A DNA stretch of 64,000 nucleotides from Roseovarius atlanticus (GTDB taxonomy: Bacteria; Pseudomonadota; Alphaproteobacteria; Rhodobacterales; Rhodobacteraceae). Where the stretch lies: positions 1-64,000 of the forward strand of contig NZ_LAXJ01000025.1 of assembly GCF_001441615.1 (NCBI RefSeq), written 5' to 3'. The notes beneath the pieces were generated by a model that searched no databases, was not told the DNA's origin, and worked only from the letters and a program-made list of their open reading frames with translations. The translations under genes and the position numbers were made by a program. Numbering within the stretch: position 1 is the first letter of the stretch; each line of letters opens with the position of its first letter. Below, piece after piece: positions 26,832 through 34,786 of the stretch.

Positions 26832-27373
26832 AACGCCTCGTGGTGGCCCTCGCCCTTGCGGCCTGGGCCGCCACCGCAGCCACCGCCCAGGACGTGGCCG
26901 AACCCTCCGACTACCGCATGGATGACTACCGCGCCCCGGTGCCCGCAACGCTTGACCGCGGCACCGTCATCGACGCGGAAGAGGCCCACGCCCTCTGGCA
27001 AACCGGCGAGGCGGTTTTCATCGACGTCCTACCGCAAGCGCCCAAGCCCGAGGGCCTGCCCGAAGGCACCATCTGGCGCGACAAGCCCCGCCCCAGCATC
27101 CCCGGCGCGGTCTGGCTGCCCAACGTGGGCTATGGTGCGCTGGCCGACGTCACCGCCGATTATTTCCGCGCCGGTCTCGATCACGCCACCGCGGGCGACC
27201 CCGACCGCCCCGTGGTGTTTTTCTGCCTGGCAGACTGCTGGATGAGCTGGAACGCCGCGAAACGCGCGCTCGAATGGAACCATTCGCAGGTCTACTGGTT
27301 CCCCGATGGTACGGACGGGTGGGCGTTTCAGGACTTTCCGTTGGAAGAAATCAAGCCTTTCCCCACCCCCTGA
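26828..27373 (+). CDS. PQQ-dependent catabolism-associated rhodanese-like CXXCW-family protein
   Basis: A periplasmic protein of 181 residues with signal (VVALALAAWAATAATA). The rhodanese-like fold has VIDAEEAHALWQTGEAVFID at the N-terminus and the family's hallmark FFCLADCWMSWNAAKRAL. Cys133 and Cys137 are actually three residues apart before Trp138. The second Cys is where a rhodanese active site would be. Its function is unknown; it is confined to PQQ-dependent alcohol oxidation loci and may handle sulfur or disulfides there. The GTG start overlaps the xoxJ stop. Confidence 0.85.
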   Translation: MKRLVVALALAAWAATAATAQDVAEPSDYRMDDYRAPVPATLDRGTVIDAEEAHALWQTGEAVFIDVLPQAPKPEGLPEGTIWRDKPRPSIPGAVWLPNVGYGALADVTADYFRAGLDHATAGDPDRPVVFFCLADCWMSWNAAKRALEWNHSQVYWFPDGTDGWAFQDFPLEEIKPFPTP

Positions 27374-27474
27374 CAGGCGAATACGCGCCATAAATTTGCC
27401 GATTGGCCGGGTCGTCCCATATGGTTTGAAAACGACTCACGCAACGAAAACACTTAGACCTGGGAGTGGAAACA

Positions 27475-28899
27475 TTGAATGACAAGTTGATTTACGGGGT
27501 CCTGATCGCGGCCGTGGCCGTGCTTCTGGCAGTAGCAGCCCTGCGCCCGAGACCCGAACCGCTGGGCGACCAGACCGCCCAAGCCAGCACCGAAACCTCC
27601 GAGGAAGAGACCGCAGCCGCCGAGGGCGACAGCGAAGGCTCAGAAGACCAAGCTGCCGCCTCCGACAGCGATAGCGAAGGCTCCGAAGAACAGGCCGCTT
27701 CCTCCGAGAGCGATACCGAAGGTTCCGAGGAACAAGCCGCCTCCTCCGAGGGCGACAGCGAAGGCTCCGAAGACCAAGCCGCCGCCTCCGAGAGCGACAG
27801 CGAAGGTTCCGAAGAGCAGGCAGCGTCCTCCGAGAGTGAGAGCGAAGGTTCCGAGGAACAAGCTGCGTCTGCCGAGGGCGATAGCGAAGGTTCCGAAGAC
27901 CAAGCCGCTGCATCCGAGAGCGACAGCGAAGGCTCCGAAGAGCAGGCAGCGTCCTCCGAGAGTGAGAGCGAAGGTTCCCAGGAACAAGCTGCGTCTTCCG
28001 AGGGCGATAGCGAAGGTTCCGAAGACCAAGCGGCCTCCTCCGAGAGCGATAGCGAAGGTTCCGAAGAGCAGGCCGCCTCCTCAGAGAGCGATAGCGAAGG
28101 CTCCGAAGACCAAGCAGCCTCTTCCGAGAGCGACAGCGAAGGTTCCGAAGACCAAGCCGCCGCCTCAGAGAGCGATAGCGAAGGCTCAGAAGAACAGGCC
28201 GCCTCCTCCGAGAGCGACACCGAAGGTTCCGAGGAACAAGCCGCATCTTCCGAGGGCAGCAGCGAAGGCTCAGAAGAGCAAGCCGCATCTTCCGAGAGCA
28301 GCAGCGAAGGCTCCGAAGAACAAGCCGCGTCTTCCGAAGACAGCAGTGAAGGTTCCGAAGAACAGGCCGCCGCCTCCGAGAGCGACACCGAAAGCTCAGA
28401 GGAACAAGCCGCGTCTTCCGAAAACAGCAGCGAAGGTTCCGAAGAGCAAGCCGCCGCCTCCGAGAGCGGCAGCGAAGGCTCCGAAGAGCAAGCAGCCGCC
28501 TCCGAGAGCGACAACGAAGGCTCTGACGAACAAGCCGCATCCGCCGAGAGCGACAGCGAAGGCACGCAATCCAGTGCCGACCAGATCGCCGCGCTCGAGG
28601 AACGTGTCGCAGCACTCGAAGCTCAGCTCAGCGAAAGTGGCTCGGGCTCCGGCGACAGCGGGTCCGCATCGGGCGAAGACACCGAAACCTTCGGCGTCGG
28701 CTCCACCGCGGTCCTGAACGACGGCGACATCCGCATCTTCGTCAGCTCCATCGCGGACGACACCGTGCGCTTTGCCGTCAACGGCTTCAACGTGCAATCC
28801 GCCGAATCCGGCTCCGAGGTCGAGCTTGAAAACGGCTGTATGCTCACGGTCGAAAGCGTGGAGAACAAGACCGCACGCTTCGCCACGGCCTGCGAGTAA
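27475..28899 (+). CDS. membrane-anchored acidic 14-residue-repeat protein, unknown function
   Basis: A protein of 474 residues. One N-terminal membrane helix (DKLIYGVLIAAVAVLLAVAA) is followed, from residue 49 to 356, by 22 tandem copies of a 14-residue unit with consensus SESDSEGSEEQAAS. A degenerate 23rd unit, a short coiled coil (QIAALEERVAALEAQL) and a 70-residue C-terminal beta-rich domain with two Cys (ENGCMLTVES; FATACE) come next. Each repeat carries about five acidic residues and no Lys or Arg, so the stalk holds roughly 110 negative charges. The TTG start at 27475 is preferred because GGGAG is 8 nt upstream. It follows the XoxF gene set on the same strand, 101 nt downstream. I know of no assigned function; calcium, lanthanide or cation binding is only a hypothesis. 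Confidence 0.8.
   Translation: MNDKLIYGVLIAAVAVLLAVAALRPRPEPLGDQTAQASTETSEEETAAAEGDSEGSEDQAAASDSDSEGSEEQAASSESDTEGSEEQAASSEGDSEGSEDQAAASESDSEGSEEQAASSESESEGSEEQAASAEGDSEGSEDQAAASESDSEGSEEQAASSESESEGSQEQAASSEGDSEGSEDQAASSESDSEGSEEQAASSESDSEGSEDQAASSESDSEGSEDQAAASESDSEGSEEQAASSESDTEGSEEQAASSEGSSEGSEEQAASSESSSEGSEEQAASSEDSSEGSEEQAAASESDTESSEEQAASSENSSEGSEEQAAASESGSEGSEEQAAASESDNEGSDEQAASAESDSEGTQSSADQIAALEERVAALEAQLSESGSGSGDSGSASGEDTETFGVGSTAVLNDGDIRIFVSSIADDTVRFAVNGFNVQSAESGSEVELENGCMLTVESVENKTARFATACE
27619..28542 (+). repeat. 22 tandem copies of a 42-bp coding repeat
   Basis: In-frame units of exactly 42 bp, such as the one starting TCCGAGAGCGACAGCGAAGG, differ mostly at third codon positions. 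Blocks of three units are themselves duplicated: 27745-27870 and 27871-27996 are near-identical 126-bp copies, showing stepwise expansion. There are no spacers, so this is not a CRISPR array. Confidence 0.95.
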
Positions 28900-28913
28900 C
28901 GAACAACGAAAGG

Positions 28914-28940
28914 CCCCGGGCGCGCATCACGTGCCCGGGG
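28914..28940 (+). terminator. hairpin between convergent genes
   Basis: CCCCGGGC (28914-28921) pairs with GCCCGGGG (28933-28940) in the 51-nt gap between the repeat-protein gene and the convergent SoxYZ-like gene. A T-tract is lacking on the plus strand, so termination strength is uncertain. Confidence 0.5.
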
Positions 28941-28950
28941 TCACTCCGTC

Positions 28951-29760
28951 TCAGTATCCGGTCAATTTCTTGTGCGCATGGGTGACGGTGCCATCGGTAT
29001 CCGTCATGGTCACGTCCACCGCCTGCGCCCGGCTCGGCACCGACAGCGCCACCTGCGGATTCTCCGACAGCGATATCGACCCCGTCATCTCGACATACCC
29101 CGCACCGTCCAGGTCGATATCCACCGTCTCGACATAGCGCATGGGCAAGAACAGCAGCGTGATCTGGTCCATCTGCATCCCCGAATGCGACGGGTGCGAA
29201 ATGTCCACGTCCATGCGGTTCAAACGGTTCGCCAGCTTGTCCGCCGCACTCTGCCCCAGGCCCGTCAGACGCCCGGCCAGTTCGATCTGCATCTTTCCCA
29301 ACGTTTCCAGCGCCAGCTTCGGGTCGGTCCCCGGCGGCGCCGCGCAGGCCCCCTGTCCCGAGGTCTTGACGAAGGCCTCGGAGACGAAAAGCCGTCCGTC
29401 GGTCGTCTCGGCCACCACGTGCATCGGCGTCGGCCCGTTGATCCGCATCGTTACGTCAAAAAAGAACGCCGGCAGCGGCGTATCCAGGTCAAAGACCGCC
29501 GAGACCGGCATAGGGTTCTCGTCGATCACCAGCGTCACGCTGGCTATCTCGGCCCCCTCGGGGGCGACCACCTGCGCCGCCAGCTGCGTGCGCGCGTCGT
29601 TGCCCGTCCGATACGGCGCGTCGATGGCGATCACTTGCGCACCGTCCAGCAGCGCCCGCTCGCCGTAGATCTCGGCGCTCAGATCCTCCCACGTCCCGGC
29701 CAGCGCCGGCACCGCCATCAGGCACAGCGCGCTCAACGCACGCACAGATGTTCCGATCAT
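28951..29760 (-). CDS. quinoprotein dehydrogenase-associated SoxYZ-like carrier protein (copy 2)
   Basis: A protein of 269 residues with a signal peptide (LSALCLMAVPALAG). Like copy 1 at 18300-19109, it fuses a SoxY-like half (VTLVIDENPMPVSAVFDLD; VVAETTDGRLFV) ending in SGQGACAAPPG with a candidate carrier Cys, and a SoxZ-like half (FLPMRYVETVDIDLDG). The two copies are clearly diverged paralogues of identical length. It is the last gene of a four-gene minus-strand operon (31718 to 28951) and overlaps the preceding beta-propeller gene by ATGA. Confidence 0.85.
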   Translation of the reverse strand: MIGTSVRALSALCLMAVPALAGTWEDLSAEIYGERALLDGAQVIAIDAPYRTGNDARTQLAAQVVAPEGAEIASVTLVIDENPMPVSAVFDLDTPLPAFFFDVTMRINGPTPMHVVAETTDGRLFVSEAFVKTSGQGACAAPPGTDPKLALETLGKMQIELAGRLTGLGQSAADKLANRLNRMDVDISHPSHSGMQMDQITLLFLPMRYVETVDIDLDGAGYVEMTGSISLSENPQVALSVPSRAQAVDVTMTDTDGTVTHAHKKLTGY

Positions 29761-30689
29761 TCCTTGCCTCCTCCCGACAGGAACCTGCCAAAGGCCCGGG
29801 GCCCGTCGCAGGTATCCACGTCATATATCACGTCCAGCGTTTCGGCGTCCATCACGGTCACCGTGTTCTCGAACCAGTTGGCAAAGACCACGAGGCTCCC
29901 ATCCGCCGTGGCGTCGATCCCTTCGGGATATTCACCCACGCTGACCTCCTCCACCGAGTCCAGCGTGTCGAGTTCAATGACGCTCAAGGAATTCGCATAT
30001 TGGTTGGTCACGAAGGCACGCCCGCCTGCGAAGGCCACGCCATAGGGCCGCTCGCCCACCGGCACCGTTGCCAGCACCGCGCCGACTCTTGGATCCACGA
30101 CGCTCACGTCATTGCTGCCCACGTTGCCCACGAACAGCCGCCCATCGGGTGCAAACCCCAACCCATAGGGCCGCACGCCCACATCGACCCGGTGCACCAC
30201 CTTCAGCGTCTCGGCATCCCACACCGACACCCGGTCGGCATCCTTCTCGGCACTGGCCAGGAACCGTCCATCCGGCGACAGCGCGATCCCCGCCGGCTCC
30301 GCCCCGGTTCCAAGTTCCTGCAAAACCTCAAGGCTTTCGGAATCCAACACCCAAAGCCGCGCATTGTACCAGTCCGACACGAACAGCCGCCCGCGCGCGG
30401 CATCCAGCGCCACGCCGGTCGGCCCGCCGTCAAGCTGCGTTTCGGTCAAAAGCCTGCCGGTGAGCGTGAAACGCCGCACGGTCTTTGTATCCGGGGAGAC
30501 GGAATAGACCGCATCGCCACCAACGGCGACCCCGGCAGGCTTGCCCGCCACGTCCCAGCGATCGATCTCGACCCCTCGGGCCACGTCAATCACGCTCAAC
30601 GCATCGGCGGGCTGACAGGTGACAAAGGCGGTCTGCCCGGCCACCGGCGTGGCCAGGCAAATCGCCAGCGCATCAAGAACCCGGCGCAC
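29757..30689 (-). CDS. PQQ-associated YVTN-type beta-propeller protein (copy 1)
   Basis: A periplasmic protein of 310 residues made of repeated blades such as RLFVSDWYNARLWVLDSESL, GRLFVGNVGSNDVSVVDP and RAFVTNQYANSLSVIELDTL. It belongs to the PQQ-dependent catabolism-associated propeller family; its function is unknown (scaffold or electron-transfer partner are guesses). The GTG start at 30689 overlaps the previous gene by 17 nt and follows AGAGG. A related propeller lies at 33055-34029. Confidence 0.82.
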   Translation of the reverse strand: MRRVLDALAICLATPVAGQTAFVTCQPADALSVIDVARGVEIDRWDVAGKPAGVAVGGDAVYSVSPDTKTVRRFTLTGRLLTETQLDGGPTGVALDAARGRLFVSDWYNARLWVLDSESLEVLQELGTGAEPAGIALSPDGRFLASAEKDADRVSVWDAETLKVVHRVDVGVRPYGLGFAPDGRLFVGNVGSNDVSVVDPRVGAVLATVPVGERPYGVAFAGGRAFVTNQYANSLSVIELDTLDSVEEVSVGEYPEGIDATADGSLVVFANWFENTVTVMDAETLDVIYDVDTCDGPRAFGRFLSGGGKE

Positions 30690-31215
30690 CGAACCTCTCG
30701 GTCAGGGCATCCAGCCCCGCCTGGTAGACACCGCTCACGGCCGCAATTGCCGCCTCGTCGTTCAATTCGGGCGGCGGATCGTTGTTGGGATAGCCGCGAT
30801 AGAACGCGCCCCGCCATTCCACGATCGACCCGCCCCCGTCACGCGGCTTCACCGTCAGGTGAGAAGAGTAATTCGTCACCGGCAGCGTCTCGACCGCGAC
30901 CTCGGTGATCCGGTAGGAATAGCTCATCTTCTCGTCGCTGTACTTGTAGAGGATCTCGTCGATGGTCGGGCCACCCTCCTCGCCCAGCGTCAACACGCGC
31001 GTGGCGTCAACCTCGTTGCCGCCCTCGCCGGTCGTGGAATGCACCGCCGGGTGCCAGGACATGTCCTGGAAATTGCCGATCGCCTCCCAGACCTCGGCGG
31101 GTTCCGCCGCCACCTCGGTGGTCAGCGTCACCTTCTGCCGCGTCGGCCCGTGCGCCAACGCCATGCCCGGCAGCATCAGCGCCGTCAGGCTGGCCATGAA
31201 CAGTCGTCTTCTCAT
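30673..31215 (-). CDS. SRPBCC-fold periplasmic protein (MxaD-like)
   Basis: A protein of 180 residues with a signal peptide (RRRLFMASLTALMLPGMALA). The START/SRPBCC pattern is VTLTTEVAAEPAEVWEAIGN, DMSWHPAVHSTTGEGG and SIVEWRGAFYRG. MxaD, which has this fold, promotes electron transfer between methanol dehydrogenase and cytochrome cL, so this protein may do the same for XoxF and XoxG; this is inferred from fold and context. The start at 31215 overlaps the upstream gene stop (ATGA); longer frames include non-coding sequence. Confidence 0.8.
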   Translation of the reverse strand: MRRRLFMASLTALMLPGMALAHGPTRQKVTLTTEVAAEPAEVWEAIGNFQDMSWHPAVHSTTGEGGNEVDATRVLTLGEEGGPTIDEILYKYSDEKMSYSYRITEVAVETLPVTNYSSHLTVKPRDGGGSIVEWRGAFYRGYPNNDPPPELNDEAAIAAVSGVYQAGLDALTERFGAPGS

Positions 31216-31718
31216 GTATCTTCCTCCCTGAAGATCCTGTTTTTCAAGATTTGTCGCATCCCCCGCGCCCAGATCTCGTCGGTGCTGCCGCGCACGCTGA
31301 CGCTGCCACCCTTCACGATCTCGCCGCTCACGGCATCCTTCAATTGCACCGCGATGGACACCAGCACAGGCGAGACCATGTTGATCTCGCCCACAAGGAT
31401 GAACTCCGCGCCCAGCGTCTTGGCCATGCGGATGTCGCACCCATAACAGCTCGCCGGGTTGCTTACGCGCTCCAACTCTTCCGCCACCGGCGCAAGGTCC
31501 ATCAGCGCATAGCCTTCCCCCTCGAATCTCTCCGCCAGCATCGCTTCCAGCATCTCAACCCGCGCCAGGTCTGCCTCGTCCGGCCCCTCGGCCACCAGCG
31601 CCGAGGATTGCGTTGTCTGCCCCGAACTGTCCTCTAGGTGCAGCCCGAAAAAGGCCACAGTGCCTTGCGCGTGCGCAGCCGGGGCGAAAGCCAGGAACAA
31701 GAACAATATCAATCGCAT
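31212..31718 (-). CDS. DUF2380-type secreted protein
   Basis: A protein of 168 residues with signal peptide (RLILFLFLAFAPAAHA). The mature part begins VAFFGLHLEDSSGQ and contains two Cys in ASCYGCDIR, then AKTLGAEFILVGEINMVSPV. This matches the DUF2380 pattern of small periplasmic proteins found in methylotrophy clusters; no biochemical role is known. It is the first gene of the minus-strand operon and is divergent from the nine-gene operon beginning at 31840. A 16-nt motif shared with the pqqA upstream region lies 13 nt before its start. Confidence 0.7.
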   Translation of the reverse strand: MRLILFLFLAFAPAAHAQGTVAFFGLHLEDSSGQTTQSSALVAEGPDEADLARVEMLEAMLAERFEGEGYALMDLAPVAEELERVSNPASCYGCDIRMAKTLGAEFILVGEINMVSPVLVSIAVQLKDAVSGEIVKGGSVSVRGSTDEIWARGMRQILKNRIFREEDT

Positions 31719-31730
31719 ACGGGCGTTCTT

Positions 31731-31746
31731 AGAAGTTAAGAGTCGC
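31731..31746 (+). promoter_or_regulatory. 16-nt motif shared with the pqqA promoter region (copy 1)
   Basis: AGAAGTTAAGAGTCGC lies between the divergent genes at 31718 and 31840. A copy with one mismatch stands upstream of pqqA at 41316-41331. It is a candidate operator that would co-regulate PQQ synthesis with the PQQ-associated ABC operon. Confidence 0.5.
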
Positions 31747-31839
31747 CCTTCATCTTGCGTTGGGTACAGTGATTGCGAAACACGGCAATTGGTATTGGTC
31801 GGGCCGCGAAGATCAACTTCGCGGTAAGGGAGGATAAAA

Positions 31840-33045
31840 GTGCTGAACCGTTTTGCGACGCTTTTCGCGGCCGCGCTTCTCTGCGCCGTCACACTGTTTT
31901 TTACCGCGGGAACTGCCGCGGCCATCGACGTCCGCGCCGCCGTCCTGCGCGTCGATTACCAGGTCCAGCGCCCCATTTCGCGCTTCGACGAGGCGCCCGA
32001 GGATCTGGGCTTTGCCGGCGCCGCACTCGCCGATCAGGACAACAACTCCACCGGCAGTTTCATGGGCCACACCTACGAAACGATCCAGAAATCCGCCGCG
32101 CCCGACGCCGCCGATGCCGCCCTCGACGAAATCCTCGCCGACGGCATCCGCCTGATCGTCATCCACGCCCGGGAAGAGGACGTTCTGCGCCTCGCCGACC
32201 GTGCCGCCGAAGAGGGCGCGCTGGTCTTCAACGCCCGCGCCGGCGACATGGCCATGCGCAACGAGGACTGCCGCGCCAACCTCCTGCACACCGCCACCAG
32301 CTATGCCCAGCAGGCCGACGCCATCGCGCAATTCGCCATCTGGAAGAAGTGGCCCCGCTGGGTGCTCATTTCCGGCTCCAACCCTGCCGACATGGCGCTG
32401 GCCGACGCCTATCGCCGCGCCGCCACCAAGTTCGGCGCCCAGATCGTCGAGGAACGCACCTTCGAAGACACCGGCGGCGCCCGCCGTACCGATTCCGGCC
32501 ATGTCCTCGTCCAGCGCCAACTGCCCACCTTCATGCAGGACCTGCCCGAGCATGACGTGGTCATCACCGCCGACGAGACCGACTATTTCGCCGCCTACCT
32601 CACCTACCACCTGTGGGATCCGCGCCCCGTGATGGGCTCGTCCGGTCTGCGCCCCGTGCAGATGCATGGCGGGCACGAAGCCTACGGCGCGACCCAGCTT
32701 CAGACCCGCTTCGAAAAACTGGCGGGCCGCTACATCAAGGATGCCGATTACAACGTCTGGATCGCCCTGCGCGCGGTGGGTGAGGCCGTGACCCGCGCCC
32801 AAACCGCCGAGCCGGACGGGGTAAAAGACTACCTGCTCTCCGACCAGTTCGAACTGGCCGGCTTCAAGGGGCAGGAAGTCACCTTCCGCGACTGGAACGG
32901 CCAGATGCGCCAGCAGGTCATGCTTTACGACGACCGCGTCACGGTCAGCGTCAGCCCGCAGGAAGGTTTCCTGCACCAGAACGCCGTGCAGGACACGCTC
33001 GGCCTCGACCGCCCGGAATCGGCCTGCACGGCCTTCAGCAACTAA
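31840..33045 (+). CDS. PQQ-dependent alcohol dehydrogenase system substrate-binding protein
   Basis: A protein of 401 residues with signal peptide (FAAALLCAVTLFFTAGTAAA) and a type I periplasmic-binding fold (branched-chain amino-acid type) with IRLIVIHAREEDVLRLAD, KKWPRWVLISGSNPADMALA and DVVITADETDYFAAYLTYH. It matches the substrate-binding component repeatedly found with PQQ-dependent alcohol dehydrogenases; its ligand is unknown. The GTG start follows GGGAGGA. It is the first gene of a nine-gene operon (31840-38617) whose dedicated ATPase and ABC-2 permease come last. Confidence 0.85.
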   Translation: MLNRFATLFAAALLCAVTLFFTAGTAAAIDVRAAVLRVDYQVQRPISRFDEAPEDLGFAGAALADQDNNSTGSFMGHTYETIQKSAAPDAADAALDEILADGIRLIVIHAREEDVLRLADRAAEEGALVFNARAGDMAMRNEDCRANLLHTATSYAQQADAIAQFAIWKKWPRWVLISGSNPADMALADAYRRAATKFGAQIVEERTFEDTGGARRTDSGHVLVQRQLPTFMQDLPEHDVVITADETDYFAAYLTYHLWDPRPVMGSSGLRPVQMHGGHEAYGATQLQTRFEKLAGRYIKDADYNVWIALRAVGEAVTRAQTAEPDGVKDYLLSDQFELAGFKGQEVTFRDWNGQMRQQVMLYDDRVTVSVSPQEGFLHQNAVQDTLGLDRPESACTAFSN

Positions 33046-33054
33046 GGGGAACAC

Positions 33055-34029
33055 ATGAAACTCAAGGCACTCCTTCTAACTTCCGCCCTGGCGCTCGCCG
33101 CCGGGCCCGCGCTGGCCGGCAAGGCTTTCGTGACCAACGAACGCGGCAACACCATCACCGTGATCGACACCGAAACCTGGGAAGTGACCGACGAGTTTTT
33201 CGCCGGCAACCGCCCCCGCGGCATCACCGCCAGCCCCGACGGCACCAAGATCTATGTCTGCGCCTCCGACGACAATCTCGTCCGCGTGTTCGACTCCGAA
33301 ACCTACGAGGAGCTGCCCTCGCTCCCCTCCGGCCCCGACCCCGAGCTTTTCATCATCGAACCCTCGGGCAAGCGGCTTTACATCGCCAACGAGGATGACA
33401 ACCTCGTGACCGTCACCGACACCGAAAGCCGCACCGTGCTGGCCGAGGTGCCCGTGGGGGTCGAACCCGAGGGCATGGGCATGAGCCCCGACGCCAAGTG
33501 GGTGGTGAACACGTCCGAGACGACCAATATGGCGCATTTCATCTCGACCGAGGATTACGAGATCAAGCACAACATCCTGGTCGACCAGCGCCCGCGCTAT
33601 GCCCAGTACACCGCCGACGGCACCCGCCTCTTCGTCACCTCCGAGATCGGCGGCACAGTCAGCGTCATGGACATCGCCGAGGACGGCACACCGACGCTCG
33701 TGCAGAAAATCACCTTCGAGGTCCCGAACGTTCAGCCCGAATGGCTGCAACCCGTGGGCGCCAAGGTCACCTCCGACGGCACCCGTCTCTTCGTGGCGCT
33801 TGGCCCTTCGAACCGCGTCGCCGTGGTCGATGCCCAAAGCCTCGAGGTGCTGGACTACATCCTGGTTGGTCAGCGCGTCTGGCAGCTCGATTTCACGCCG
33901 GACGAAAAATACCTGCTCACCACCAACGGCAATTCCAACGACATCACCGTCATCGACGTGGCCAAGGAAGAGGCCGTTCGCTCCATCCAGGTTGGCGATC
34001 AGCCCTGGGGCGTGGTGACCATCGAATAA
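33055..34029 (+). CDS. PQQ-associated YVTN-type beta-propeller protein (copy 2)
   Basis: A periplasmic propeller of 324 residues. The signal (LLLTSALALAAGPALA) is followed by blades with the family motif, such as GKAFVTNERGNTITVIDTET, KRLYIANEDDNLVTVTD and TRLFVALGPSNRVAVVDAQS. It is a paralogue of the 29757-30689 protein. It lies 9 nt downstream of the substrate-binding gene, so it probably works in the same complex. Its role is unknown. Confidence 0.85.
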   Translation: MKLKALLLTSALALAAGPALAGKAFVTNERGNTITVIDTETWEVTDEFFAGNRPRGITASPDGTKIYVCASDDNLVRVFDSETYEELPSLPSGPDPELFIIEPSGKRLYIANEDDNLVTVTDTESRTVLAEVPVGVEPEGMGMSPDAKWVVNTSETTNMAHFISTEDYEIKHNILVDQRPRYAQYTADGTRLFVTSEIGGTVSVMDIAEDGTPTLVQKITFEVPNVQPEWLQPVGAKVTSDGTRLFVALGPSNRVAVVDAQSLEVLDYILVGQRVWQLDFTPDEKYLLTTNGNSNDITVIDVAKEEAVRSIQVGDQPWGVVTIE

Positions 34030-34044
34030 AGAAGGATACGCACA

Positions 34045-34494
34045 ATGAAAAAATTGTTGATAGCAGCGGCCACCGCCGCCACCTACCTCACCGGTCCAGC
34101 CGTCGCCGCACCTCTTTGCGACGACCTCGGCTTTGCCGGTCTGCTGGCCGCCTGCAACCGTGGCGACACGATCGAGATCACGCTTGCCTCGGGCCAGCCG
34201 CTGCACGAAACCGGTAGCGTTAACCTGCAATCCGGCGCCTATTACACGCTCGAAATCACCGCCGACGGCTCCGCCGAACTGGCCATCACCGGCAGCGACT
34301 TTTTCCGCGCGATCTGGATGAACGAGATCGTCATAAACAAGATCGAGGTCCGCCCCATGGCCATCGACTCCCTCGAGTTCGATGATGCCGGTGTCGCCAC
34401 GCTCTCCTTCATCGCCATCAAGCCGGGCAGCCACACGCTGCGCATCCCCGGCTCCACCGGCGAGACGCAACAAGTGACCTTCAACATCCAGTAA
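34045..34494 (+). CDS. small secreted protein, beta-sandwich-like, unknown function
   Basis: A protein of 149 residues with signal peptide (KKLLIAAATAATYLTGPAVA). The mature protein has two Cys near the N-terminus (LCDDLGFAGLLAAC) and then alternating beta-type segments (YYTLEITADGSAELAITG; SLEFDDAGVATLSFIAI; HTLRIPG). The C-terminal half looks like a cupredoxin or Ig-type sandwich but lacks a clear copper-ligand set. It is embedded in the PQQ-associated ABC operon, 15 nt after the propeller gene. Confidence 0.65.
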   Translation: MKKLLIAAATAATYLTGPAVAAPLCDDLGFAGLLAACNRGDTIEITLASGQPLHETGSVNLQSGAYYTLEITADGSAELAITGSDFFRAIWMNEIVINKIEVRPMAIDSLEFDDAGVATLSFIAIKPGSHTLRIPGSTGETQQVTFNIQ

Positions 34495-34507
34495 TGGAGC
34501 CTCTCGA

Positions 34508-34756
34508 ATGAAACGCACTCTCGCAATCGCGGCGCTTGTCGCCTCGCCCGCCCTCGCCGACGACCACGTAGACGCCGAAACCGTCGAAAAGATCGAGGCC
34601 TATCTCGCCTCCATCGAATGCCAGATGGACCCCGCCGATATCGAAGTCGAAGACGACGGTGGGTATGAGCTTGACGACGTGATCTGCAAGGGCGGCAACC
34701 AATTCGACATCGAACTGGACGCCGACCTCAACGAGGTCGAACGCCGCGCCGAATAA
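34508..34756 (+). CDS. small secreted PepSY-like protein
   Basis: A protein of 82 residues with a short signal (RTLAIAALVASPALA). The mature part, VEKIEAYLASIECQMDPADI followed by YELDDVICKGGNQFDIELDA, resembles one PepSY repeat with a Cys pair that may form a disulfide. It is very acidic. It lies within the nine-gene operon, between the 149-residue protein and the TauA-like binding protein. PepSY proteins often act as inhibitors or chaperone-like partners of secreted enzymes; the target here is unknown. Confidence 0.65.
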   Translation: MKRTLAIAALVASPALADDHVDAETVEKIEAYLASIECQMDPADIEVEDDGGYELDDVICKGGNQFDIELDADLNEVERRAE

Positions 34757-34786
34757 ACCCACGTCCTCCCAGACGAAAGGCCCGCC

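Noticed and set aside
27619..28542. Regular 42-bp repeats as a possible CRISPR array
   Set aside because: The repeats are directly adjacent with no spacers, stay in one reading frame, and no cas genes are nearby.
27437..28615. Long Arg/Leu-rich frame antisense to the repeat protein
   Set aside because: It arises from reading the 42-bp repeats in another frame; it has no start signal and no family.
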